Counted from the first letter of the stretch, positions 1 through 5,883 are shown. The stretch is 9,880 bases of DNA from Gammaproteobacteria bacterium (GCA_024276805.1 JAJRWJ010000221.1:1-9880), one strand, 5' to 3'. Numbers and translations are program-made. The notes: generated from the sequence alone by a model not told the origin.

Positions 1-50
1 TGCAATGGCGCCAAAAAATTTATCGAACCCAAACCCTATAGAGAGTGACA
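1..50 (+). other. Upstream flank, possibly the 3' end of hisS
   Basis: In gammaproteobacteria the gene directly upstream of yfgM is normally hisS (histidyl-tRNA synthetase), so these bases may be its last codons. Two plus-strand frames end just before or over the yfgM start: one at TAG 39-41 and one at TGA 46-48. The short peptides they encode are not recognisable, so neither the frame nor the gene identity can be settled here. The assignment rests on gene order alone. Confidence 0.2.
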
Positions 51-698
51 GTGGAAATTTACGATTCTGAAGAAGAGCAGATTGCCGCCCTGAAAAGATG
101 GTGGAAAGCGAATGGCCAGTCCGCCATTACCGGAGCGTTGATCGCTCTGGTGGTGATTGTCGGATGGAATTTGTGGCAAAGTTATCAAAAGGATGAGGCC
201 CTGCAGGCTTCGGCGTTGTACCAGCAGCTGGTTGCCGCGGTCAATGAGCGGAAATTTGAATCCGCCGAAAAGATCAGTGAGCGTCTTGGACGAGACTATG
301 GCGGGACGGCTTATGCCGCTTATGCCGCACTGCTTCAGGCAAAAACACAGGTGGAGCAGGATAATTTGCAGGCCGCCAGAGAAACGCTGCAGCAGGTTGC
401 CGATCAGGTTCCCGACGAACTGGTCCATGTGGTCAACCTGCGCCGGGTGCAGCTGTTGCTGGCAACCGGCGCATACGAACAGGGCCTGCAGTTGATCGCC
501 GAAAAGGCGCCGGGCAGTTCGGAAAATTTCGCCCCGCTCTATGAAGAATTGAAAGGGGATCTGTATGTGGCCATGGATCGCCCTGGAGAGGCGCGCACCG
601 CTTATCAACAGGCCTTGAGCAGCGGTCTGGCCATGCCGTTGCTGCAATTCAAGCTGGATGATCTGACCGCGCCGGAAATCGTCGAAAGCAGCGAGTAA
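51..698 (+). CDS. yfgM: YfgM-family protein, TPR ancillary subunit of the SecYEG translocon
   Basis: YfgM is an inner-membrane protein with a periplasmic TPR-like domain. In E. coli it works with PpiD at the SecYEG translocon and helps hand secreted proteins to periplasmic chaperones. The product here is 215 residues. It has a short cytoplasmic N-terminus (MEIYDSEEEQ...), one membrane segment at about residues 25-42 (ITGALIALVVIVGW), and an alanine-rich helical domain at about 48-205 of the kind expected for TPR repeats. E. coli YfgM is 206 residues and begins MEIYENENDQ, which is why GTG 51 is preferred over the in-frame GTG at 45. The GAGAG at 41-45 then lies at a sensible distance. It is the first complete gene of the yfgM-bamB-der block. 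The family call is secure from the N-terminus, topology and synteny; the detailed function is inferred from E. coli. Confidence 0.92.
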   Translation: MEIYDSEEEQIAALKRWWKANGQSAITGALIALVVIVGWNLWQSYQKDEALQASALYQQLVAAVNERKFESAEKISERLGRDYGGTAYAAYAALLQAKTQVEQDNLQAARETLQQVADQVPDELVHVVNLRRVQLLLATGAYEQGLQLIAEKAPGSSENFAPLYEELKGDLYVAMDRPGEARTAYQQALSSGLAMPLLQFKLDDLTAPEIVESSE

Positions 699-734
699 AT
701 ATGATTACCGCTGTACCTGATTCGATATTGATGA

Positions 735-1997
735 TTGATTAAATTGCTTTTGAAAACATTTCAGGCTGGTCCGTATTTTTCTGCCCGCCGATTAAAAAAA
801 GCTGCTGCACTGACAGGTGTTTGTTTGCTGAGTCTGCACATGACTGCCTGTACGGTCCTGCAGTCTACGGGGGAATTGATTGGTGATCTGGCCGACTCGA
901 TCGCTGGCGGCGAAGACAATACCGCGCCGCCCAACGAATTGACGGAATATCAGGCGGAAATAAAAATTGAAAAACTATGGAAGGAAAGCGTCGGTGATGG
1001 CTCCGATGAATTGTTTATCAATCTGGTGCCGGCGGTCAGCGGCGACAAAATCATTGCCGCAGATCGTAAAGGACTGATAGTGGCCATGGATCGCAACGAT
1101 GGAGACCTGCTGTGGGAAAACGACAGCCAGTTACCGGTTGCCGCCGGGCCGGGCGTGGGTGGGGATCTAGTCGTCGTCGGCTGCAGCGACGCACAGGTTG
1201 TGGCATTCAGTCTTGAAAGAGGGGAATTGCTGTGGCGGGTCACGGTATCCAGCGAAGTGCTTTCAGTTCCGGTGCTGTACCAGGACACGGTGATCGTGCG
1301 TACCGTAGACGGCAAGATGTTCGCACTGAATGCCGATGATGGCGGGGAATTGTGGAGCTATGAAAGAAACGTACCTATTTTGAGTATTCGCGGCGAAGGG
1401 ACGCCGGTCATCGATAATGGCATGGTGATCGCCGGTTATGCCAATGGCAAGCTGATCGCCCTGCAATTGACCGATGGCAAACATATCTGGGAAGCCAGTA
1501 TCGCCATTCCCAAGGGGCGTTCGGAAATCGAGCGGCTGGTCGATCTGGGGGTGAATCCGGTGGTCAATGACGATGTCATCTATATCTCCAGCTATCAGAG
1601 TGGCACCGGAGCGGTGTTCGCGCTCGATGGCGATGTGTTGTGGCGCAATGAGGATATTTCCTCCTCTGCCGGCATGGCTTACGACTGGCGTTATCTGTAT
1701 CTGACGGATTCGGTGAGCGACATCTGGCAGATAGATCAGCGCAGCGGCAGGGCCTTGTGGAAACAGAAGGAACTGCATGAAAGGCGCCTGACCGCTCCAG
1801 CCGTCTATCAGAATTATGTGGTCGTCGGTGATTTCGAAGGCTATGTGCACTGGCTGGCCGATGACGACGGCCGGCAACTGGGTCGTATCCGCATCACCGA
1901 CGAAGCCATCACCGCCCAGCCGGTGGTGGTCGATGATATCGTCTATGTGTATGCCACCGATGGTACGTTGTCGGCATTGCGGGTACAGGCGGAGTGA
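735..1997 (+). CDS. bamB: Outer membrane protein assembly factor BamB (lipoprotein)
   Basis: BamB is an outer-membrane lipoprotein of the BAM complex that binds BamA and supports beta-barrel insertion. The product is 420 residues with a long basic N-terminus, a hydrophobic stretch and a lipobox ending MTAC, placing the lipidated cysteine at residue 39. Thr follows the Cys, so no Asp retention signal is present. The rest is an eight-bladed PQQ-type beta-propeller with repeated blade ends such as DGDLLWE, RGELLWR, DGGELWS, DGKHIWE and SGRALWK. Strong family matches are AADRKGLIVAMD, LSIRGE, STEIDRL-like SEIERLVDLG and VVGDFEGYVHW. One blade near residues 290-300 is short (FALDGDVLW, without the usual D-x-x-x-G spacing). 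The start is uncertain: the frame is closed by TGA at 732-734 and offers only TTG codons (735, 744, 750) before the signal peptide, with no clear ribosome-binding site. The gene lies 36 bases after yfgM and 1 base before der. Confidence 0.93.
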   Translation: MIKLLLKTFQAGPYFSARRLKKAAALTGVCLLSLHMTACTVLQSTGELIGDLADSIAGGEDNTAPPNELTEYQAEIKIEKLWKESVGDGSDELFINLVPAVSGDKIIAADRKGLIVAMDRNDGDLLWENDSQLPVAAGPGVGGDLVVVGCSDAQVVAFSLERGELLWRVTVSSEVLSVPVLYQDTVIVRTVDGKMFALNADDGGELWSYERNVPILSIRGEGTPVIDNGMVIAGYANGKLIALQLTDGKHIWEASIAIPKGRSEIERLVDLGVNPVVNDDVIYISSYQSGTGAVFALDGDVLWRNEDISSSAGMAYDWRYLYLTDSVSDIWQIDQRSGRALWKQKELHERRLTAPAVYQNYVVVGDFEGYVHWLADDDGRQLGRIRITDEAITAQPVVVDDIVYVYATDGTLSALRVQAE

Positions 1998-1998
1998 T

Positions 1999-3396
1999 AT
2001 GATGCTGCCGGTAATCGCTCTGGTCGGAAGACCCAATGTAGGTAAATCCACGTTGTTCAACTATCTGACCCGCAGCCGGGATGCCCTGGTCGCGGATTTT
2101 CCGGGGTTGACCCGCGACCGGCAGTATGGGCGAATCAAACGGGGCGGCAGGGACTGCATACTGGTCGATACCGGGGGCATTGCCGAAGATGGTAATGAAA
2201 TCGAGGCATTCGCCATGGAACAGGTACAAATCGCCCTGCAGGAAGCCCATGTCATTTTTTTTCTGGTGGATGCGCGGGAAGGACTGTGCAGTGCGGATCA
2301 GAACATCGCGCAGATGCTCAGGGCGCTGAACAAGCCAGTGGTCCTGGTAATCAACAAGGTCGATGGCATCAATGCCGAGCTGGCCACGGTCGAATTTCAT
2401 TCTCTGGGCCTGGGCGAACCGGTGCAGATCGCTGCCAGCCACGGCCGGGGGGTGCTGGAGCTGCTGGCCAGGGTCGATCGATTGTTGCCGGAAACGGCCG
2501 AGGTCGAGGAACAGCAGGATCAGGGTATTGCGATCGCGGTCATTGGCCGGCCCAATGTCGGCAAATCCACATTGGTGAACAGACTGCTGGGCGAGCAGCG
2601 GGTGGTGGTCTATGATCAGCCGGGAACTACCCGGGACAGTATTTTCATTCCCTTCGAGCGGGACGGCAGGCTGTTCACGCTGATCGATACGGCGGGCATG
2701 CGGCGCCGCGCCCGGGTATCCGAAGCCATCGAAAAATTCAGTGTCATCAAATCCCTGCAGGCGATAGAAAAGGCCCATGTAGTCATCTATCTGATCGACG
2801 CCAGCGAAGGCGTCACCGACCAGGACGCCAATCTGCTGGGACTGGTTTTGGAAGCAGGCAGGGCATTGATCATCGGACTGAACAAATGGGACGGCCTGAG
2901 CAGCGAACAGAAAGAGACTGTCAGACGGCAGATCGATGTCAAACTGCCGTTTCTGAATTTTGCCAAAAAAATGCCGATATCCGCACTGCACGGCAGCGGC
3001 GTCGGAGTGTTGTTCGACGTCGTGCACAAGTTGTACGACGCCGCTATGGTGGACATGTCGACCCCGGAATTGAGCCGTATCCTGCAAGAGGCGGTAGTAG
3101 GTCATCAGCCACCCCTGGTTCGCGGCCGCCGCATCAAGCTGAAATATGCCCATCAGGGTGGACACAATCCACCGATCGTGATCATTCACGGCAACCAGAC
3201 CGATGCCCTGCCGCAATCCTACAAACGCTACTTGAGCAATTTTTACCGGGAGCAACTGGGGCTGTACGGCACACCGATACGCATTGAATTCCGCTCCAGT
3301 GCCAATCCCTTCCAGGGACAGAAAAACACCCTGACACCGCGGCAGGTACACAAGCGCAAACGCATGATGAAGCATCTGAAGAAACGCAAAAAGTGA
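1999..3396 (+). CDS. der: Ribosome biogenesis GTPase Der (EngA)
   Basis: Der is an essential tandem GTPase that binds the 50S subunit and supports its late maturation. The product is 465 residues (464 from the second ATG at 2002; E. coli is 490). G domain 1 has the P-loop GRPNVGKS at 10-17, DTGG at 57-60 and NKVD at 119-122. G domain 2 has an identical P-loop at 183-190, DTAG at 230-233 and NKWD at 295-298. The C-terminal KH-like domain carries HQPPLVRGRRIKLKYAH and ends in a lysine/arginine-rich tail (KRKRMMKHLKKRKK). The linker between the G domains is much shorter and less acidic than in E. coli, which accounts for most of the length difference. GGAG at 1991-1994, inside the last bamB codons, is the ribosome-binding site, so translation is probably coupled to bamB. 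Confidence 0.98.
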   Translation: MMLPVIALVGRPNVGKSTLFNYLTRSRDALVADFPGLTRDRQYGRIKRGGRDCILVDTGGIAEDGNEIEAFAMEQVQIALQEAHVIFFLVDAREGLCSADQNIAQMLRALNKPVVLVINKVDGINAELATVEFHSLGLGEPVQIAASHGRGVLELLARVDRLLPETAEVEEQQDQGIAIAVIGRPNVGKSTLVNRLLGEQRVVVYDQPGTTRDSIFIPFERDGRLFTLIDTAGMRRRARVSEAIEKFSVIKSLQAIEKAHVVIYLIDASEGVTDQDANLLGLVLEAGRALIIGLNKWDGLSSEQKETVRRQIDVKLPFLNFAKKMPISALHGSGVGVLFDVVHKLYDAAMVDMSTPELSRILQEAVVGHQPPLVRGRRIKLKYAHQGGHNPPIVIIHGNQTDALPQSYKRYLSNFYREQLGLYGTPIRIEFRSSANPFQGQKNTLTPRQVHKRKRMMKHLKKRKK

Positions 3397-3647
3397 CCGG
3401 GTTACGACAGACCAATGCCCCGAACGGCAAGCATTTCACATATTCGCAGGGTGTGCCGGTCATTGCCATCAAGTCAAGCTGGCAACAGGAGTAAAATAGC
3501 TTTGGCTGTTTTTCAGGAAACCATAGAGTGCACTGCTGTCGTATATTGGAGATTTTTTGATTCAATGGCGGCGAGGGTGTGTACTGCGTGCCCTGCAGTG
3601 AATAATTCGACCAAGTAGAAGCAATCATCAGCAAAAAGGAAAGCAAA
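3397..3647 (+). other. Intergenic region der-tpx
   Basis: This stretch separates the core operon from tpx and probably holds the tpx promoter. No convincing promoter pair is visible. TATATT at 3542-3547 is a possible -10 with no good -35, and TTGATT at 3558-3563 is a possible -35 with only a weak partner near 3581. No OxyR site could be recognised. No strong terminator follows der. The ribosome-binding site AAAGGAA (3636-3642) precedes the tpx ATG. A 67-codon open frame at 3415-3618 has no coding character. Confidence 0.5.
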
Positions 3648-4151
3648 ATGGCGACAATCACCTTTCAGGGCAAAGCCCTGCATACCTCTGGCGAGCTGCC
3701 TGCCGTTGGCGGCAAAGCGCCGGATTTCAAACTGGTCGATGGCAAACTGCAGGAAGTCAGCCTGGCCAGCTATGCCGGCAAAAAGAAAGTACTGAATATC
3801 GTTCCCAGCCTGGATACCCCCGTGTGCGCGGCTTCCGCCAGGAAGTTCAACGAAAAGGCGGCAGGCCTGACCAATACCGTGGTGTGCATGGTTTCCGCGG
3901 ATCTGCCCTTTGCCCAGTCGCGATTTTGCACCACCGAGGGGCTCAAGGGTGTCATCCCGCTGTCGACTTTCCGCTCCGGCTTTGCCGAAGACTATGGTGT
4001 CGAGATTGTCGACAGTATTCTGGCTGGTTTGACTACCCGCGCCGTCGTGATCATCGATGAAAACGACAATGTCGTCTACACGGAGCTGGTCGGAGAAGTC
4101 ACCGAAGAGCCGGACTACGACAGCGCCCTGGCGGCACTGCAAGTGTCATAG
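3648..4151 (+). CDS. tpx: Thiol peroxidase Tpx (atypical 2-Cys peroxiredoxin)
   Basis: Tpx reduces hydrogen peroxide and, preferentially, alkyl hydroperoxides, and is recycled by thioredoxin. The 167-residue length is typical (E. coli 168). The peroxidatic cysteine is C60 in PSLDTPVCAAS, where the E. coli protein has PSIDTGVCAAS. The resolving cysteine is C94 in SADLPFAQSRFC, and the conserved arginine is R131 in the segment leading to RAVVIIDEND. A third cysteine, C80, matches one in E. coli. The family signature SADLPFAQSRFC is intact, so the enzyme should be active. The start is supported by AAAGGAA seven bases upstream. It stands as a single gene with its own upstream gap; the next gene, 52 bases downstream, is a pseudogene. 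Confidence 0.97.
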   Translation: MATITFQGKALHTSGELPAVGGKAPDFKLVDGKLQEVSLASYAGKKKVLNIVPSLDTPVCAASARKFNEKAAGLTNTVVCMVSADLPFAQSRFCTTEGLKGVIPLSTFRSGFAEDYGVEIVDSILAGLTTRAVVIIDENDNVVYTELVGEVTEEPDYDSALAALQVS

Positions 4152-4461
4152 GGAAGGGCCTCGACAGTGTTCCCTGAAGCCACGACAACCAGAACGAGTT
4201 TTCATGTATGCTTTTGAAATATCCTCAAGCAAGCGTGAACAGCTGATCGACATCACGACACAGGTTGAAAAGTGTCTGGCCGAGAGCGGCATCGAAAATG
4301 GCCTGCTGAATGTCTATGCCCAGGGGGCGACTGCCGCGATCATGATTCAGGAGAATCGGGATGCAAGCGTGCAGGCCGATGTCGTCGATCTGTTGCGGCG
4401 CTTGATCCCCAAAGGCGTCTGGTTGCACGACAGGCAGGATGGAAATGGTGACGCACATTTA

Positions 4462-4484
4462 TACTCTCCGCACATCAATTTTTA
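4462..4484 (+). repeat. Left terminal inverted repeat of the MITE
   Basis: The core is CTCCGCACAT at 4466-4475 followed by CAATTTTTA. It matches the reverse complement of 4597-4619 at 18 of 23 positions, with a TA at the outer tip adjoining the duplicated TA. Confidence 0.8.
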
Positions 4485-4596
4485 ACACCCCAATAAGCCA
4501 TTTTTTGCCGATGGCTGCATTGAAAAACCTTGCTGTAGACTGCTACAGCGGCGGATTTTCGCCTTGCCCTAGACAAAAAATGACACACCGAAATGC

Positions 4597-4619
4597 TAAA
4601 AATTCACATGCGGAGCATA
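4597..4619 (-). repeat. Right terminal inverted repeat of the MITE
   Basis: This reads TAAAAATTCACATGCGGAG on the plus strand at 4597-4615 plus CATA. It is the inverted partner of 4462-4484. Two of the five differences are next to each other near the outer tip (4464-4465 against 4616-4617). Confidence 0.8.
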
Positions 4620-4803
4620 TAAAAGCGGGATTGATCGGGCCACCGGAAAGCATTCCCGTTATCGATGGGAAACTGGTGTTGTCGATCTGGCAAAACATAT
4701 TCTTCTGTCACGGCGAACGCATATAAAATCATGAAAAACCAAAAGGATATGGTAATCCATCAGGAGCATAGGTGATGAGTGTAGCCGGGTCGAGGCGGCT
4801 TTT

Positions 4804-4835
4804 CCAGGATTCCGCTGAGGCTGCATCCGGGCAAC
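4804..4835 (-). repeat. REP-like hairpin repeat, inverted copy
   Basis: On the minus strand this reads as a variant of the unit at 4886-4915: a GTTGCCCGGATGCAGC-like head, then a hairpin with arms CCAGGAT (4804-4810) and ATCCGGG (4825-4831), one mismatch. It lies head-to-head with the second copy, a BIME-like layout. A GTAGCCGGG at 4781-4789 may be the head of a third, degraded copy. Units of this GTAGCCCGGAT...ATCCGGG type are, as I recall, common between genes in several proteobacteria; the copy number in this genome cannot be seen here. Confidence 0.65.
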
Positions 4836-4885
4836 GGGAATCAGCGCCCATCGGCATGAACAAAGAGGCAAATCCTGAATCGAAC

Positions 4886-4915
4886 GTAGCCCGGATGCAG
4901 CTTGCGGAATCCGGG
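4886..4915 (+). repeat. REP-like hairpin repeat, direct copy
   Basis: The unit starts GTAGCCCGGATGCAGC and ends GGAATCCGGG. Perfect 7-bp arms CCCGGAT (4890-4896) and ATCCGGG (4909-4915) enclose a 12-base loop. It is the inverted counterpart of 4804-4835, 50 bases away. The open frame that crosses both copies (4772-5008) is an artefact of repeat translation. Confidence 0.7.
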
Positions 4916-4920
4916 TGGCA

Positions 4921-5176
4921 GGCTAAGGTGCTACTTTTACAGCGATTTATATGCGCTCGCCCTGATTCTTCTGTGAGTTCGATGGCCCGCGAAGTTCACG
5001 CAGGATAGTCTGCAGCATTCTTTGCGCTTGGTGTTCAATACCGCTGGCATTGCAGCATCCGGAAAACGACGCAAGAGCCGTTTGCCCCGATTGCTTGCAT
5101 GGCCAGTACAGGCATTTTTTCTGACGCTGCATCGGCCAGTCCTCCGGCCTGTCCCGAACGGAATGTAAAAGCAGGG
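4921..5176. other. Gene-poor stretch after the REP-like pair
   Basis: I see no convincing gene here. A minus-strand open frame at 4947-5132 (61 codons, cysteine-containing) and the tail of another at 5035-5289 do not resemble known proteins and lack good start signals. The region lies downstream of the minus-strand HTH gene, but no clear terminator hairpin with a T-run was found. It may include degraded repeat or gene-remnant sequence. Confidence 0.4.
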
Positions 5177-5461
5177 TTATCCGGTTTCAGTTTTTTGCTC
5201 GTCAGGTTTCGATTTCTTCGCAAACCCCGCGCCTTTCTTGGTTTTTGCTTCCAGCTCCAGCTCGTCGACCATCGAGCGAAAATCCACATTCATGTCGTTC
5301 AACTGGGCAAAACATTTTGCTATCACAGCGATGGTATTGGGCACCGTGCCTTTTTTTTTATAGGCCTGAAGGTTCTTTTCACTGACCTTGATCAGCTTGC
5401 TGAACTTCGGCAAGCTGATTTCTGCGTCCAGCAACAATTTCTTAAACTCGATGAATGTCAT
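5177..5461 (-). CDS. Small HTH-like DNA-binding protein (putative regulator)
   Basis: The product has 94 residues. Residues about 3-55 (FKKLLLDAEISLPKFSKLIKV then SEKNLQAYKKKGTVPNTIAVIA) have the pattern of an XRE/Cro-type helix-turn-helix: helix, tight turn, and a basic helix followed by VP and a hydrophobic helix. After an acidic segment (MVDELELEA) the tail is charged and lysine-rich (KTKKGAGFAKKSKPDEQKTETG). No catalytic motifs are seen. It likely acts as a transcription regulator in the cytoplasm. It is divergent to a lysine-rich small protein gene, with 151 bases between them that hold two palindromes, the usual setting for autoregulation or control of the neighbour. A minus-strand TATAAT at 5501-5496 is a good -10 about 35 bases from the start, but the -35 and ribosome-binding site are weak. 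HTH assignment is by pattern, not by alignment. Confidence 0.7.
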   Translation of the reverse strand: MTFIEFKKLLLDAEISLPKFSKLIKVSEKNLQAYKKKGTVPNTIAVIAKCFAQLNDMNVDFRSMVDELELEAKTKKGAGFAKKSKPDEQKTETG

Positions 5462-5493
5462 GCCATTTTGCCCGAGAGACTGAAAATCTCTAT

Positions 5494-5518
5494 AAATTAT
5501 ACCTCAATCCTATAATTT
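5494..5518. promoter_or_regulatory. Inverted repeat over the HTH gene promoter
   Basis: Perfect 8-bp arms AAATTATA (5494-5501) and TATAATTT (5511-5518) are separated by nine bases (CCTCAATCC). The left arm contains the minus-strand -10 candidate TATAAT of the HTH gene, and the right arm contains a plus-strand TATAAT. It could be an operator for autoregulation or simply two opposed -10 boxes. The AT-rich composition raises the chance of coincidence. Confidence 0.45.
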
Positions 5519-5554
5519 GGGTTGCCTTGTAAATATAAATGACCTACAATTACT

Positions 5555-5583
5555 ATAACTTATTACTATTAGTAGTAAGTTAT
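5555..5583. promoter_or_regulatory. 29-bp near-perfect palindrome, candidate operator
   Basis: Arms ATAACTTATTACTA (5555-5568) and TAGTAGTAAGTTAT (5570-5583) match at 13 of 14 positions around a single central T. It lies 30 bases upstream of the lysine-rich gene. It overlaps a possible -35 (TTACTA 5563-5568) that sits 18 bases from TATAAA at 5587-5592. A repressor bound here would block that promoter; the divergent HTH protein is the obvious candidate, by inference. As a transcript it would form a hairpin without a T-run, so a terminator is less likely. Confidence 0.6.
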
Positions 5584-5612
5584 TTATATAAACCATATTT
5601 AGGGAATCAAAA

Positions 5613-5804
5613 ATGATCAAGAAAAAATCTGTCAAAAAAGCAGCAAGCAAAATCACCAAGAAAGCCGTTTCCAAGAAGGTCGTTTCCAAGAAAGATGCAA
5701 AGTCAGTTCTGAAAAAAGTGACTAAAATCGCATTGAAGAAAAAGCCGTCAAGCAAAAAAGCCGCTGCAAAAGTAGCCAAAAAAGCACTGAAAAAAGTCGC
5801 TTGA
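5613..5804 (+). CDS. Lysine-rich histone H1-like small protein
   Basis: The 63-residue product is extremely basic: 26 lysines (41%), 11 alanines, 8 valines, 7 serines, a single aspartate, no arginine and no glutamate. It is built from KKxxSKK and AKKALKK-type repeats, as in the tails of bacterial histone H1-like proteins (chlamydial Hc2, the C-terminal part of AlgP). Such proteins bind DNA or other polyanions without sequence specificity; a nucleoid role here is inferred from composition only. There is no globular domain, signal peptide or membrane segment. The start is well supported by AGGGAA (5601-5606). A candidate promoter and a 29-bp palindrome lie just upstream, and a hairpin terminator follows. 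It is divergent to the HTH gene. Low-complexity AAA/AAG codons make evolutionary family assignment unreliable. Confidence 0.75.
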   Translation: MIKKKSVKKAASKITKKAVSKKVVSKKDAKSVLKKVTKIALKKKPSSKKAAAKVAKKALKKVA

Positions 5805-5835
5805 GGGTATTCTGAACGGTTCGGTATTTTCTACA

Positions 5836-5851
5836 GGCACAGGGATGTGCC
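5836..5851 (+). other. Small hairpin before the terminator
   Basis: Arms GGCACA (5836-5841) and TGTGCC (5846-5851) form a perfect 6-bp stem with a GGGA loop, three bases before the main terminator stem. It lies in the 3' untranslated part of the lysine-rich transcript and may stabilise that end. Confidence 0.45.
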
Positions 5852-5854
5852 AAT

Positions 5855-5883
5855 AAAACCGATGCCACCAGGGCATCGGTTTT
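5855..5883 (+). terminator. Rho-independent terminator of the lysine-rich gene
   Basis: A perfect 12-bp stem, AAAACCGATGCC (5855-5866) with GGCATCGGTTTT (5872-5883), has a five-base loop ACCAG. The A-run on one side and T-run on the other make it potentially bidirectional. The T-run is only four bases before CC. An alternative stem TTCCGG/CCGGAA (5882-5887, 5892-5897) overlaps its 3' edge. It lies about 50 bases after the stop codon. Confidence 0.8.

Larger units (their letters stand above)
4462..4619. mobile_element. 158-bp palindromic MITE-like element with TA target duplication
   Basis: This non-coding element is bounded by TA at 4460-4461 and TA at 4620-4621. Its two ends are inverted repeats over 23 bases (4462-4484 against 4597-4619) with 18 matches. 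The symmetry continues inward about position 4540.5: a perfect 9-bp block pairs 4499-4507 (CATTTTTTG) with 4574-4582, and a central hairpin pairs GCTGTAG 4532-4538 with CTACAGC 4543-4549 around the loop ACTG. No transposase is encoded. TA duplication with inverted ends is typical of MITEs mobilised by IS630/Tc1-mariner-family transposases, so that parent is inferred. Precise removal repairs the host gene, which fixes the boundaries. Confidence 0.85.
4204..4726 (+). pseudogene. YjbQ/UPF0047-family gene disrupted by a MITE-like insertion
   Basis: The two halves of a UPF0047 (YjbQ) protein lie either side of an insertion. Members are small trimeric proteins reported to have weak thiamine-phosphate synthase activity; their real role is unclear. 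The N-terminal part (4204-4461, 86 codons) contains IDITTQVEKCLAESG, QGATAAIMIQEN and DGNGDAHL. The C-terminal part (4622-4726) contains KAGLIGPPESIPVIDGKL and WQNIFFC. Deleting 4462-4621 joins ...GDAHL to KAGLIG... in frame, the normal family motif. With the insertion present, translation runs into the element and stops at TAA 4483-4485 after 93 residues, and the two parts are in different frames. The C-terminus ends as FFCHGERI, about ten residues short of the family's usual FDGPR-type ending, so a second lesion is likely. Functional loss is inferred; the short N-terminal fragment could still be made. Confidence 0.85.

Noticed and set aside
1909..3375. Long minus-strand open frame (488 codons) opposite der
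   Set aside because: It is the antisense shadow of der, whose motifs are complete on the plus strand; long antisense frames are common in genes of this composition.
3523..3550. OxyR-like site upstream of tpx
   Set aside because: An ATAG is present at 3523-3526, but the next spaced elements do not fit the ATAG-N7-CTAT pattern.
3415..3618. 67-codon open frame between der and tpx
   Set aside because: No ribosome-binding site, no recognisable protein pattern, and it fills the expected promoter region of tpx.
4150..4175. AGGGAA/TTCCCT hairpin after tpx as a terminator
   Set aside because: The stem is only six pairs with a 14-base loop, overlaps the stop codon and has no T-run.
4499..4582. Whole palindrome at 4466-4615 read as a transcription terminator of the YjbQ-family gene
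   Set aside because: The symmetry spans about 158 bases, has TA at both ends and interrupts a coding sequence that is restored on removal, so an insertion explains it better.
4462..4915. CRISPR array
   Set aside because: The repeats are inverted and few, with no regularly spaced direct repeats and no cas genes in the window.
4772..5008. 78-codon plus-strand open frame
   Set aside because: It runs through both REP-like hairpins; the VARMQLAESG stretch is simply the repeat translated.
5510..5779. Minus-strand open frame opposite the lysine-rich gene
   Set aside because: Its phenylalanine-rich sequence is the complement of lysine codons; the plus-strand frame has the ribosome-binding site and terminator.
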